Of a stretch of DNA of 64,000 bases, positions 7,572 to 15,247 are shown piece after piece. A program made the position numbers and the translations under genes. The DNA is from Marinimicrococcus sp033875255. Its GTDB lineage: Bacteria > Pseudomonadota > Alphaproteobacteria > Geminicoccales > Geminicoccaceae. The notes beneath the pieces were generated by a model. It was not told where the DNA came from and did no database searches. It saw only the letters and a program-made list of their open reading frames with translations. Positions within the stretch are counted from its first letter, which is position 1, and each line of letters begins with the position of its first letter. The stretch spans positions 62,001 to 126,000 of the forward strand of contig JAWZSN010000003.1 of the NCBI GenBank assembly GCA_033875255.1, written 5' to 3'.

Positions 7572-7622
7572 CATAGTGGCGGTTGACGCATTCTTGGGTG
7601 AAGCGGTCGGAGCTGGGTCCTA

Positions 7623-8258
7623 ATGTTGACGCACAAGCAGGTATGGGAAGGCATCGACCGCCTGGCGGCGAGGAATCAGCTTTCCGCGTCGGGGCTCGCC
7701 AAGCGCGCCGGGCTCGATCCGACGACTTTCAACAAGAGCAAGCGGATCACCAAGCAGGGCAAGCCGCGCTGGCCCAGCACGGAAAGCTTGGCCAAGATCC
7801 TGGATGCTACCGGCGCGTCGATGCGCGAGTTCGTCGAGATGATGCAAGGTGGCGGCGAGGGCGCGGCGACGCCGCTCCAGCGGCTGCGCTGCGTCAGCCT
7901 CGCCGACGCCGAGGGCGGGGCCTGCTTCGACGCCTCGGGCTTTCCGGTGGCCGGTCCCTGGGAGGAGGTCGACTTTCCGCTCGTCGACGATGAGCAGGCC
8001 TATGCCATCGAGCTCGACCGCGACGTCCTGCCGCCGGTCTACCGCAGCGGCGATCTGGTGGTGGTCTCGCCCGCCGGCAGCATCCGGCGCGGCGACCGGG
8101 TGGTGGTGCAGCTGGCCGACGGCGGTTTCCTGTTCGCCGTTCTTGCCCGGCGCACGGCGCAGCGCGTCGTGGTGGCCGAGCTGGCCGGCGGCGAGGAGCG
8201 CGCCCTCGGGCTCGAGGAGATCGCCTGGATCGCGCGGGTGGTCTGGGTCAGCCAGTAG
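7623..8258 (+). CDS. HTH transcriptional regulator with S24/LexA-like C-terminal domain (probably non-cleaving)
   Basis: A 211-aa protein. Residues 5–65 form a helix-turn-helix domain (SASGLAKRAGLDPTTFNKSK, then a second helix with PSTESLAKILDATGA). Residues 115–210 have the S24 peptidase/LexA-like fold, ending EEIAWIARVVWVSQ. In active relatives the fold carries a GDSM motif just before PVYRxGD. Here the corresponding stretch is DRDVLPPVYRSGD, with Val where the catalytic Ser should be. The lysine normally found after the next strand is also missing (FLFAVLARR). It is therefore predicted to bind DNA but not to cleave itself. It is transcribed divergently from the phage-module genes and is a plausible regulator of them, although relatives can be chromosomal. 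Confidence 0.75.
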   Translation: MLTHKQVWEGIDRLAARNQLSASGLAKRAGLDPTTFNKSKRITKQGKPRWPSTESLAKILDATGASMREFVEMMQGGGEGAATPLQRLRCVSLADAEGGACFDASGFPVAGPWEEVDFPLVDDEQAYAIELDRDVLPPVYRSGDLVVVSPAGSIRRGDRVVVQLADGGFLFAVLARRTAQRVVVAELAGGEERALGLEEIAWIARVVWVSQ

Positions 8259-8594
8259 CCGGCGCCCGTCCTTCTCCCTCCGCCGGAAAAGAAGCGGCCG
8301 CCCCTTGCGGGGCGGCCGAATGGTGCAGGGAGGCATCACATCCGATGGGAGGATCCGCCAGCGGGGAGGAGGTCCGGGATCCGGGGGCTTCTCCGATGCT
8401 GGCGACAGGTTCCTTTCTACGCTGCGAAGATTAACGGAAGCTGAACGGCCGAGCATTTTTTCGGCTGTCCGTCGCTGCTGCAGCAATGGCGGGGATCGGC
8501 GCCTCTACCGCTGGGGGAGGCGGAATGTCCGGAACGCACTTATGAGCGGCGCACCACAAGGTGCCCGCCCGGTCGTCTCGGCGTCTCGAGAAGG
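8259..8594. other. 336-bp non-coding stretch between the regulator and the integrated element
   Basis: I see no convincing gene. It holds a strong hairpin (8295–8318) and otherwise GC-rich sequence without promoter-like motifs that I trust. Before the element integrated, this segment would have lain directly downstream of tRNA-Val. Confidence 0.5.
8295..8318 (-). terminator. strong hairpin, T-rich on the minus side
   Basis: A perfect 10-bp stem (CGGCCGCCCC / GGGGCGGCCG) with loop TTGC. On the minus strand it is followed by CTTCTTTTCC, which resembles a rho-independent terminator. The only minus-strand transcript that could once have reached it is that of tRNA-Val, now moved 10.6 kb away by the element. 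On the plus strand it lies about 36 bases after the regulator stop but lacks a T-tract. Confidence 0.5.
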
Positions 8595-8643
8595 GGTGGT
8601 GGGCGCGACTGGGATTGAACCAGTGACCCCTACGATGTCAACG
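8595..8643 (-). repeat. attL core: displaced 3' fragment of tRNA-Val
   Basis: Forty-nine bases identical to 19183–19231. They cover the anticodon-loop-to-CCA half of tRNA-Val but lack the 5' half, so the copy is not a functional tRNA. It marks the left junction of the element. Confidence 0.92.
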
Positions 8644-8726
8644 AACCGAATTCCGCGGGTTTCCTAAGAAAGACGGCTGCACGACCGTACCTGAACGCAC
8701 CCGAGCGAGCAAGGAATCGCTCAACG

Positions 8727-8746
8727 TGCGTTACACATGCGTTACA
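8727..8746 (+). repeat. integrase arm-type sites, left pair
   Basis: Two copies of TGCGTTACA start at 8727 and 8738, 11 bp apart, which is one helical turn. The same pair with the same spacing and orientation occurs at the right end of the element. This is the arrangement of arm-type binding sites for a lambda-class integrase. Confidence 0.7.
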
Positions 8747-8803
8747 GACGATTATCCGGACGCGAGCGCGGCGGGCGCTTGTGATCGACTTGAGGTTCCC
8801 GAA

Positions 8804-11356
8804 GTGCCCGCTATCGCCGAGCTGCGGGCGCAGGGCGGCCGATGGGTTGGCTGGCGCTTCGGCAAGCGCGGTCCTACGGGCAAGATCACCAAGCTTCCGA
8901 TCCAGACCACGGGCGAGGGTGCGGGCCGCTGCGCCAGCTCCACCAATCCGGCCACCTGGGCGAGCTATGAGGCTTGCGCGGCCTACCGGGACGCCAACGC
9001 GAGGGAGCGGGGCAGGGAGCTCGCGGGGCTGGGTTTCATGCTCGCGGCTGAGCGGGACGGCATCATCGGCATCGACCTTGACGCCTGCCGCGATCCCGAG
9101 ACCGGCGAGGTTGCGGCCTGGGCGCGCGAGATCATCGAGGATCTGGCGTCCTACGCCGAGGTGAGCCCGAGCGGAACGGGCGTGAAGGTTTTCGCCAAGG
9201 CGGACCCGGTGCCCGAGCTGCGGGCGAACGTCATGCAGATCGCGGATGTGGCCGGCCACGGTGACAAGGCCCCGCATGTCGAGGTCTACGCCAGGGGGCG
9301 TTACTTCGCGGTGACGGGCGAGCACCTGGACGGCACGCCTGACGAGATCACCGACGCCACGGAGGCGCTTGAGCGGCTGGTGAGCCGGGTGAACGCCAGC
9401 GCTGGGCACGAGGCGCCGAGGGATGCGCAGGCGGCAGGCGGCGGGCCGGCACCCATGCCGGAGACGGAGGGGTTTCCCGACGCTTTCCTCGAGCTGCTGG
9501 AGCAAAACGAGGGCCTGCGCACGGCATGGCTCAGCGGCGCCAAGATCGGGCCGCAGGGCAAGGACCACAGCGCCAGCGGCAAGGATTTCTCGCTCGCGAT
9601 CTATCTTGCCGAGCGCCTGCTGTCCGATGACGACATTGCGGCCGTGCTCCGGGCCTATCCGCACGGCCAGATCGGCAGCGGCGCCCTTGCCGGCAGAAAC
9701 GCCGAGCGCCGGATCGAGGGGCTGCTGCGGAAGGCCGAAGCGGCCCGCGAGAAGGCCGAGCAGCGACACAGGCGCGGCACCGACAGGGCGCGCTGGTGGC
9801 ACGAGCTGGCTGTCAACGACCGCGGCGAGGGGCGCGACGTTATCGCCAATATCGTCACCATCCTGCGCAGCGATCCCGCCTTCGCCGGCCGGCTCCGGCT
9901 CGACCTGCTCAAACAGGCGGTGACATGTAGCTCGCTGCCCTGGCGAGCTTGCGACGGCTGGCGCGAGTGGAGCGACGCCGACGATATCGCGCTCGCTGTG
10001 TGGTGCCAGGAGCGGGAGGTTTTCGTGAAGCCCGGCACCTGCGCGCAGGCGGTGCAGCATGTCGCGGGCGAGAACGAGCATCATCCCGTGCGCGAGTATC
10101 TGGACGGCCTGCGCTGGGATGGCACGCCGCGGCTCGATACCTGGCTTCGTGACTACCTGGGCGTAGCCTATCCCGAGCACGAGGCCGCCAAGGTGGCTTA
10201 CCTCAAGCAGGCTGGGCGCCGCTTCCTGATTTCCGCTGTTGCCCGCGTCATGCGGCCCGGCTGCAAGGCGGATCACGCGCTGATCCTCGAAGGCCGCGAG
10301 CGTGCGGGCAAGAGCAAGGCCGCCGCGGTGCTGGCCGTCATGGCAGATTGGTTCACCGACCAGATTGCGGATCTCGGCACGAAGGACAGCGCGCAGGATC
10401 TTCGCGGCAAGTGGCTGATCGAGCTTGGCGAGCTGAGCGCCATGAAGCGGGGTGACGTGGAGCGCATCAAGGCGTTCATGTCCCGCAGCACCGACCACTA
10501 CCGCGCCAGCTACGGCCGGCGCTCGACCGACTTCCCCCGCCAGTGTGTGTTCATCGGCTCGACCAACGAAGACAGCTACCTCGCCTCGCAGACCGGCAAC
10601 CGCCGCTTCTGGCCGGTGAGGGTTGGCCGGATCGACACCGAGGCGCTGCGCCAGAACCGCGAGCAGCTTTGGGCCGAGGCGGTCGTCGCCTTCGAGGCGG
10701 GCGAAAACTGGTGGCTCGATGAGGAGGTCGAGAAAGCCGCCGCCGTCGAGCAGGACGAGCGCCGGATGGGTGACCCGTGGGAGGAGCCGATTGCCGAATG
10801 GCTCGCCACGACGAAGCTGGACGAGGTGAGCACCTACGACATTCTGCTTCATGCCCTGGCCGTGCCTCACGAGCGGCAGGACGCCGGCAAGCTCAAGCGC
10901 GTTGGCGCCGTCATGAAGCAGATGGCCGGATGGGAGCGCGTCCAGCGACGCAGGAATGGCTCCCGCTGCTGGGTCTATGAGCGTGTCACCAGTGACCCCG
11001 ACCCGGACGGCCCGACTGGTGACGGCACTGGTGACGGAAAACCCGCGGAAACAAAGGCTGTCACCAGTGGCACCACTGTCACCAGTAGGTTTGACACGCA
11101 TAGCGGGGATACCCCTACCACCCCCGAGGATGAGCGCAGGGGGGTGGTGGTACCTGCGCCGTGCAACTTTGCAAAACCAGTGGTGACAACTGGTGACACT
11201 GGTGACACCCCCGCTTCTGGCGTCACCCTCCATGGCTATTGCGATACCTGCGGCGAGCTGGGCGAGCTGGTGGAGGAGACCGAGCCGGGCGGCGGACTGT
11301 GCGCCGAATGCTCATGGCTGAGCGCCCGCGAGCCGGCGCAGGAGGTGCGGCCATGA
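8804..11356 (+). CDS. prim-pol–VirE-type replicative helicase
   Basis: A protein of about 850 aa that would replicate the element. Residues 1–210 resemble an archaeo-eukaryotic primase-polymerase domain: an acidic pair in GIDLDACRD (D91, D93) and SPSGTGVKVF near 121–130. Residues 430–640 form a VirE/VapE-like P-loop ATPase with EYLDGLRWDGTPRLDTWL, Walker A GRERAGKS near 497–504 and Walker B WLIELGEL near 537–544. A Ser/Thr/Gly-rich linker and a terminal CX2C-X16-CX2C zinc-ribbon-like element follow. The start is taken as GTG 8804 because GAGG lies 8 bases upstream. The frame opens earlier at GTG 8726, but that region is the integrase arm-site repeat. The linker DNA carries an iteron-like array. 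Confidence 0.8.
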   Translation: MPAIAELRAQGGRWVGWRFGKRGPTGKITKLPIQTTGEGAGRCASSTNPATWASYEACAAYRDANARERGRELAGLGFMLAAERDGIIGIDLDACRDPETGEVAAWAREIIEDLASYAEVSPSGTGVKVFAKADPVPELRANVMQIADVAGHGDKAPHVEVYARGRYFAVTGEHLDGTPDEITDATEALERLVSRVNASAGHEAPRDAQAAGGGPAPMPETEGFPDAFLELLEQNEGLRTAWLSGAKIGPQGKDHSASGKDFSLAIYLAERLLSDDDIAAVLRAYPHGQIGSGALAGRNAERRIEGLLRKAEAAREKAEQRHRRGTDRARWWHELAVNDRGEGRDVIANIVTILRSDPAFAGRLRLDLLKQAVTCSSLPWRACDGWREWSDADDIALAVWCQEREVFVKPGTCAQAVQHVAGENEHHPVREYLDGLRWDGTPRLDTWLRDYLGVAYPEHEAAKVAYLKQAGRRFLISAVARVMRPGCKADHALILEGRERAGKSKAAAVLAVMADWFTDQIADLGTKDSAQDLRGKWLIELGELSAMKRGDVERIKAFMSRSTDHYRASYGRRSTDFPRQCVFIGSTNEDSYLASQTGNRRFWPVRVGRIDTEALRQNREQLWAEAVVAFEAGENWWLDEEVEKAAAVEQDERRMGDPWEEPIAEWLATTKLDEVSTYDILLHALAVPHERQDAGKLKRVGAVMKQMAGWERVQRRRNGSRCWVYERVTSDPDPDGPTGDGTGDGKPAETKAVTSGTTVTSRFDTHSGDTPTTPEDERRGVVVPAPCNFAKPVVTTGDTGDTPASGVTLHGYCDTCGELGELVEETEPGGGLCAECSWLSAREPAQEVRP
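10985..11206 (+). repeat. iteron-like array inside the helicase gene: candidate replication origin
   Basis: Seven perfect copies of one 9-mer occur in 222 bp. ACTGGTGAC is at 11015, 11027, 11189 and 11198, and its complement GTCACCAGT is at 10985, 11060 and 11078. A near copy, AGTGGTGAC, is at 11179. All perfect copies sit in the same codon phase, reading TGD or VTS, and use ACT, GGT and AGT codons that are rare in the rest of the gene. Conservation in both orientations argues for selection on DNA. A replication origin bound by the host protein itself is the leading idea. Confidence 0.6.
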
Positions 11357-11772
11357 CCCGGCGGGAGTTTGTCGAGCGGGCGGAAGCCCTTGGCTATGAG
11401 GTCTGCTTCACCGCTGGCGGGCACCTGAAGCTGACGCACCCGTGCGGCGCGCTGGTCCATGCGTCCAGCACGCCGAGCGATTGCCGGTCCTGGGCGAACA
11501 CCGAGGCGCAGTTGCGGCGCGAGCTGCGGCGGCATGGCTGCGAGCCCGCCCCGCCCCCTGCGCCCGACCCCAAGCCCAAGCGCGCCACGCGCCCGGCGCG
11601 GCCCGGCACCCCGCGGAAGGCGAGCGACGCTGCGCCCCGTCCTGACCGGCTGGTGGAGATCACCGGGCCGGACGGCCGCCGCATCATGCGCGGCTATCTG
11701 GCTGGCCGGCGCGTGCAGCTGGTGCGGCGTCCCGCTGGCGACGGCGCGTTCGAGTGGAGGCCGGGCGGATGA
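11353..11772 (+). CDS. HicA-like small protein
   Basis: A 139-aa protein starting MTRREFVERAEALGYEVCFT. Residues 1–58 match the HicA double-stranded-RNA-binding-like fold: a first helix, then FTAGGHLKLTHPCG with His24 at the position of the HicA catalytic histidine, a strand with ALVHASSTPSDCRSWANTEA and a second helix. A Pro/Lys/Arg-rich linker and a C-terminal strand-rich tail of about 40 residues follow. No HicB antitoxin is adjacent. Stand-alone HicA-like proteins are common in phages, so toxin activity is not implied. The start overlaps the helicase stop by 4 bases (ATGA), so it is translated with it. Confidence 0.6.
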   Translation: MTRREFVERAEALGYEVCFTAGGHLKLTHPCGALVHASSTPSDCRSWANTEAQLRRELRRHGCEPAPPPAPDPKPKRATRPARPGTPRKASDAAPRPDRLVEITGPDGRRIMRGYLAGRRVQLVRRPAGDGAFEWRPGG

Positions 11773-11876
11773 GAAAGGTTCTTCTCGACCCCCGCCCCAT
11801 AGCGGGTGACGCGCGACCGCGACGCTTTCCTAGCGCCAGCCCCTCGCAGACCGTTCCACCACAAGGACACTTCACC

Positions 11877-12404
11877 ATGGCGATGACGCCGAACGACTAC
11901 TCCGTTTCCGCCCTGTCGGTGGAATTCGGGCTCGACCGCCGCACCGTGGCGAACCGGCTGGCAAAGGTGCCGCCTTGCCGCGTTCAGGGCCGCACTAAGT
12001 ATTGGCGCCTGGCGGACGTGCTGACGCAGCTCGCCCCCGAGGCGGTGCGCAGGACGCTCCCCGGACGGTCGCAGGAGCCCCCTCCGCTGGGCATGGAGCC
12101 GATTGCGGATATCGAGAACCCGACGCACGCCGCAGTGCTGACAGGGGCGCTCCTGGCGGTCTACGCAAGCGGTCGCGCGGCTGCGGTATCGGCGGCGTGC
12201 GCCGGCTGCGCGCCGGACAGGGCGGTGAGCATCGCCCGGACCGTGGGGATCTTCATCTGGGCGATGGTGACGCAGGGGCTGGCCGATGGCGGCTCCGTCG
12301 ACGTTACCGACCGTTCGCCGAACCCGAAGGCCTATGCCCCCCTGCCGACTGACGACGAGCTGCGCCTTCTGGCGTCGGAGCAGGAGGCGACCCATGCCGG
12401 CTAA
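11877..12404 (+). CDS. terminase small-subunit-like DNA-binding protein
   Basis: A 175-aa protein starting MAMTPNDYSVSALSVEFGLD. Residues 8–47 are a winged-helix-like DNA-binding domain of the Nu1/DUF1441 kind (SVSALSVEFGLDRRTVANRL, then GRTKYWRLADVLTQL), with a helical C-terminal part after it. AAGGA lies 9 bases before ATG 11877, which decides the start over upstream in-frame codons. No large terminase follows in the element. Satellites can encode only a small subunit to redirect a helper's packaging motor, so the missing partner is meaningful if the call is right. It could instead be a general transcription regulator. Confidence 0.5.
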   Translation: MAMTPNDYSVSALSVEFGLDRRTVANRLAKVPPCRVQGRTKYWRLADVLTQLAPEAVRRTLPGRSQEPPPLGMEPIADIENPTHAAVLTGALLAVYASGRAAAVSAACAGCAPDRAVSIARTVGIFIWAMVTQGLADGGSVDVTDRSPNPKAYAPLPTDDELRLLASEQEATHAG

Positions 12405-14160
12405 CCAGCGCCTGAACTTCGAGCTTGCGGCGCAGGATCGCACCGCGCAGGCGTTCAACTCCGCCAGTGCGCGGATCGTGGATATCGACCGCAAGTTTGC
12501 GCGCTCGGCCCGTGCGGCGAACGATGCGGGGCGGGCGTATGCGAACGCCGGGCGCATGTCCGGGCATATGCGCAATGGCTTGGGCCAGCTCGGCTTTCAG
12601 GTGCAGGACATCGCCACGCAGTTGGAGATGGGCACCAACCCGCTGCGTGTGTTTGTGCAGCAGGGCGGCCAGATCGCGGGCGCCTTCGGCCCGGTGGGCG
12701 CGATCATCGGCGCGGTGGGTGCTGCGGTTGGCGTTGCGGCCGGTGCCTTCCTCGGCTTTCGCAGTGACGTGGAGGATGCGGCGCGGGCGCTGGAGGCAGC
12801 CGGCAAGGCGCATGACAGCTTCGCTGACACTATCGTTGGCCGGGCGTCCGACGTGGACGACTACCGCAAGGTGCTGGCCGAGCTGAATGCGGAGCAGAGG
12901 GAGTTTGCGAGGCTCGACATTCTCGCCAGCCAGCGGGAGTTGGAAAAGGCGCTCCAGGGCATCCGCGACGCCGCTACCGGGATCTTCGATGAGGCGCTTG
13001 ACGACTTGCAGACGCCGCTTCTCCGGCAGGCTGACCAGCTCGCCCGGAACATGGGCGTTGCCATCGACCAGGAGGAACGCGCGTTCCGTGACCTGGCATT
13101 CGGCGTGGAGGCGCTGATCGAGGCATTCCGGGCGGGCGAGCAGCCGCTTGAGGATACCGTGCTCGGCATCAACCGGCTGATCCAGGGCTCGGACGTTGCG
13201 AGCGAGCGGCTGGCGGATTGGGCGCTTGGGCTGCGCGATCTCGGCACCGAGACGATGCAGACCGAGGAGCAGCTTCGGAAGCTGGAGGCGGGTCTTGCGC
13301 TTCTGGACGGGAGGCACGTGCCGAATGTCGGGACGGTCCTGGGCGAGGGGGCGGACAATGCCGGGCGCCTCAGCGACAACATGCGCCGCGCCGCCGATGA
13401 AGCGGAGCGGATGCGCAAGGCGCAGGAGGACGCCGAGCTTCAGAGCTTGATGAAGGCCGATATGGCGGTCTGGAACGCCCTGGGCGCCCAGCGCAAGCGC
13501 GAGCACGAGGAGTTCGTCAAGGCGCAGGAGGAAGCGGCGGAGAAGGCACGTAAGCTCTCTCCTATGCCGGGGCTGGAAGCGGGTCTTGCCAAGGTTGCGG
13601 CAGATGCTCAGGACGTTGCCGGCCAGATCGAGGGCGCTGTTACCGGCGCGTTCGACCACCTCGAAGACAAGGTTGCCAGCTTCGTGATGACGGGCAAGCT
13701 GGAGCTTGACGACCTTGCTCGCAGCGCCGCCGCGGCGTTCGCGCAGTTTGGCGCGGGCCAGCTGAGCGGTGCGGTCGCGGGCGGGCTGAGGACGGCGCTC
13801 TTTGGCGCCGCCGATGGTGCGGTGATGGCTGCGGGCAACCCGGTCGGCTTCGCCAAGGGCGGGCTTCCCGGCGGCCCGACGATCTTCCCCATGCCTGGCG
13901 GGCGCATGGGCATCATGAACGAGGGCATGGACGAAGAGGCGATCATGCCGCTTGCTCGCGGCCCGGATGGCAAGCTGGGCGTTCGCGCGCACGGCTCCGG
14001 CGGCGGCGAGGGCAACATGACCGTGGTCAACAACATCGACGCGCGCGGCGCGATCTCGCCCGGCGCCGTGGCGATGATCGCCCGTGCGGAGAGCGACCGC
14101 GGCGTGCGCCGCGCCCTGTCCAGCCTGCCGCGCAAGCGGCGGAGCCCCCTCGGGATCTGA
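12394..14160 (+). CDS. short phage tail tape-measure-like protein
   Basis: A 588-aa protein starting MPANQRLNFELAAQDRTAQA. The N-terminal third is helical, with GRMSGHMRNGLGQLGFQVQD and a Gly/Ala-rich membrane-like segment at about residues 85–125. The centre is charged coiled coil. The C-terminus has FAKGGLPGGPTIFPMPGG and MDEEAIMPLARGPDGKLGVR, typical of lambda-type tape measures. At about 1.5 angstrom per residue this would set a tail of roughly 90 nm. A tape measure without tail-tube, sheath or baseplate genes is odd. The start overlaps the upstream stop by 11 bases, so it is co-translated. Confidence 0.72.
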   Translation: MPANQRLNFELAAQDRTAQAFNSASARIVDIDRKFARSARAANDAGRAYANAGRMSGHMRNGLGQLGFQVQDIATQLEMGTNPLRVFVQQGGQIAGAFGPVGAIIGAVGAAVGVAAGAFLGFRSDVEDAARALEAAGKAHDSFADTIVGRASDVDDYRKVLAELNAEQREFARLDILASQRELEKALQGIRDAATGIFDEALDDLQTPLLRQADQLARNMGVAIDQEERAFRDLAFGVEALIEAFRAGEQPLEDTVLGINRLIQGSDVASERLADWALGLRDLGTETMQTEEQLRKLEAGLALLDGRHVPNVGTVLGEGADNAGRLSDNMRRAADEAERMRKAQEDAELQSLMKADMAVWNALGAQRKREHEEFVKAQEEAAEKARKLSPMPGLEAGLAKVAADAQDVAGQIEGAVTGAFDHLEDKVASFVMTGKLELDDLARSAAAAFAQFGAGQLSGAVAGGLRTALFGAADGAVMAAGNPVGFAKGGLPGGPTIFPMPGGRMGIMNEGMDEEAIMPLARGPDGKLGVRAHGSGGGEGNMTVVNNIDARGAISPGAVAMIARAESDRGVRRALSSLPRKRRSPLGI

Positions 14161-14296
14161 ATGGAGCGTTGCGGTTGAGGGCTGGACACTGGCGCCAGCC
14201 CGTCGCAATGTGACGGTCCCTGACTCTCAGGGCGGCCCCGGCCGGTGCTACCAACACCCGCCGGAGCCTGACCACCAGCGTGAAGGAACCACGCCT

Positions 14297-15103
14297 ATGG
14301 CTGGCACCAGCTTTACCGCATTCGCGGCCGCCCCGCACCTGGCGCAGATCACGGGTGCCGATCCGCACCTGGAATGGCGCCGCCGGTATGACGAGCTGCG
14401 GCAGGAAGAGCGGCGCATCTCCCGGTCGTGCAGAACCACGGCCGAAGAGATCGAGGCCGAGAAAGGGCCGATCAAGGCGATCCACGACGAGATGGCTACC
14501 CTTGAGGATCGCATCTGCCGGACGCCTGCCACCACCCCCGCGGGCGCTATCGAGCAGCTTCGCATGATCGAGGACGAGGGACAGCTGGACCCCTGCCCCT
14601 GCGACGGCAACACGAACCTTCACGCCGCGATCAAGAGCGCCATGACGGTGCTGGCGCGGCACGACGCGCGGCCGGCGAGCCTTGAGGAGCGCGGATCGGC
14701 CGGCCTCTTGCTTCAAGCGCTGGTTGCGGCGAACCGCGAGTACAACGCCACAGACGAAGCGGCGCTCAAGGCGCGCGAGCAGGAGCGCGAGAGGCTGCAC
14801 GAGCACGAGCGGCTTGTTGACGAGCGGATGGAGGCGCTGAAGGAAGCGCTGGCGCGCACTGCGCCGGCCACCGCGGCCGATGCACTGGCGCAGGTGGCGC
14901 TCGCGTTCGATGCGGCAACGGCGGCGACCGAGGTTGAAGGCTCCGAGGAAAGCGTGCGGGTGGTGCCCCGGATCATGCACCTCTTGAGGCACGCGCTTCC
15001 CGCTCTGGCGAGCGCCATCCCCGCGCGGCCGGCTGGCGTGGGGGAGATACTGGACTCCTTCGCTTACCTCGCGCTCAAGCCGGGAACCGACAAGGCGGCA
15101 TAG
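14297..15103 (+). CDS. hypothetical coiled-coil protein of the element
   Basis: A 268-aa protein starting MAGTSFTAFAAAPHLAQITG. Residues 28–75 (ELRQEERRISRSCRTTAEEI and onward) and 150–195 (ALKAREQERERLHEHERLVD and onward) are strongly charged heptad-like helices, so it probably oligomerises. A Cys-Pro-Cys pair sits near residue 98. I do not recognise the family. AAGGA lies 9 bases before the ATG. It is the last gene before a strong terminator and so closes the first transcription unit of the element. Confidence 0.6.
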   Translation: MAGTSFTAFAAAPHLAQITGADPHLEWRRRYDELRQEERRISRSCRTTAEEIEAEKGPIKAIHDEMATLEDRICRTPATTPAGAIEQLRMIEDEGQLDPCPCDGNTNLHAAIKSAMTVLARHDARPASLEERGSAGLLLQALVAANREYNATDEAALKAREQERERLHEHERLVDERMEALKEALARTAPATAADALAQVALAFDAATAATEVEGSEESVRVVPRIMHLLRHALPALASAIPARPAGVGEILDSFAYLALKPGTDKAA

Positions 15104-15130
15104 ACCGCGCTATGCGCTGCTGATGCACCG

Positions 15131-15160
15131 GGCCGGCTCCGTAAGGGGCCGGCCTTCTTT
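15131..15160 (+). terminator. rho-independent terminator of the first element operon
   Basis: A 10-bp stem (GGCCGGCTCC / GGGGCCGGCC, one U-G pair) with GTAA loop, a stable GNRA-type tetraloop, is followed by TTCTTT. It lies 27 bases after the coiled-coil gene. Confidence 0.8.
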
Positions 15161-15186
15161 GTGCTCAGCGGCCAAAAGCATTCAGC

Positions 15187-15231
15187 TTGCGCGCTTTCTC
15201 TCGCTCAGGTATAAGCATTCGTAGCGAATGC
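15187..15231 (+). promoter_or_regulatory. promoter with overlapping 17-bp operator
   Basis: TTGCGC (15187–15192), a 17-base spacer and TATAAG (15210–15215) form a promoter. It is immediately followed by the perfect dyad GCATTCG-TAG-CGAATGC (15215–15231), which covers the transcription start. A protein bound there would block initiation. The ATG of the DNA-binding gene is 17 bases beyond, so autoregulation is the simple model. Confidence 0.6.
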
Positions 15232-15247
15232 CTTTGGAGCTGAAACC

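Noticed and set aside
8726..8803. Earlier GTG start for the helicase
   Set aside because: The stretch consists of the integrase arm-type repeats and has no ribosome site. GTG 8804 has GAGG at 8 bases.
11353..11772. Complete HicAB toxin–antitoxin module
   Set aside because: Only a HicA-like fold with its histidine is present. No HicB-like partner lies upstream or downstream, so I call only a HicA-like protein.
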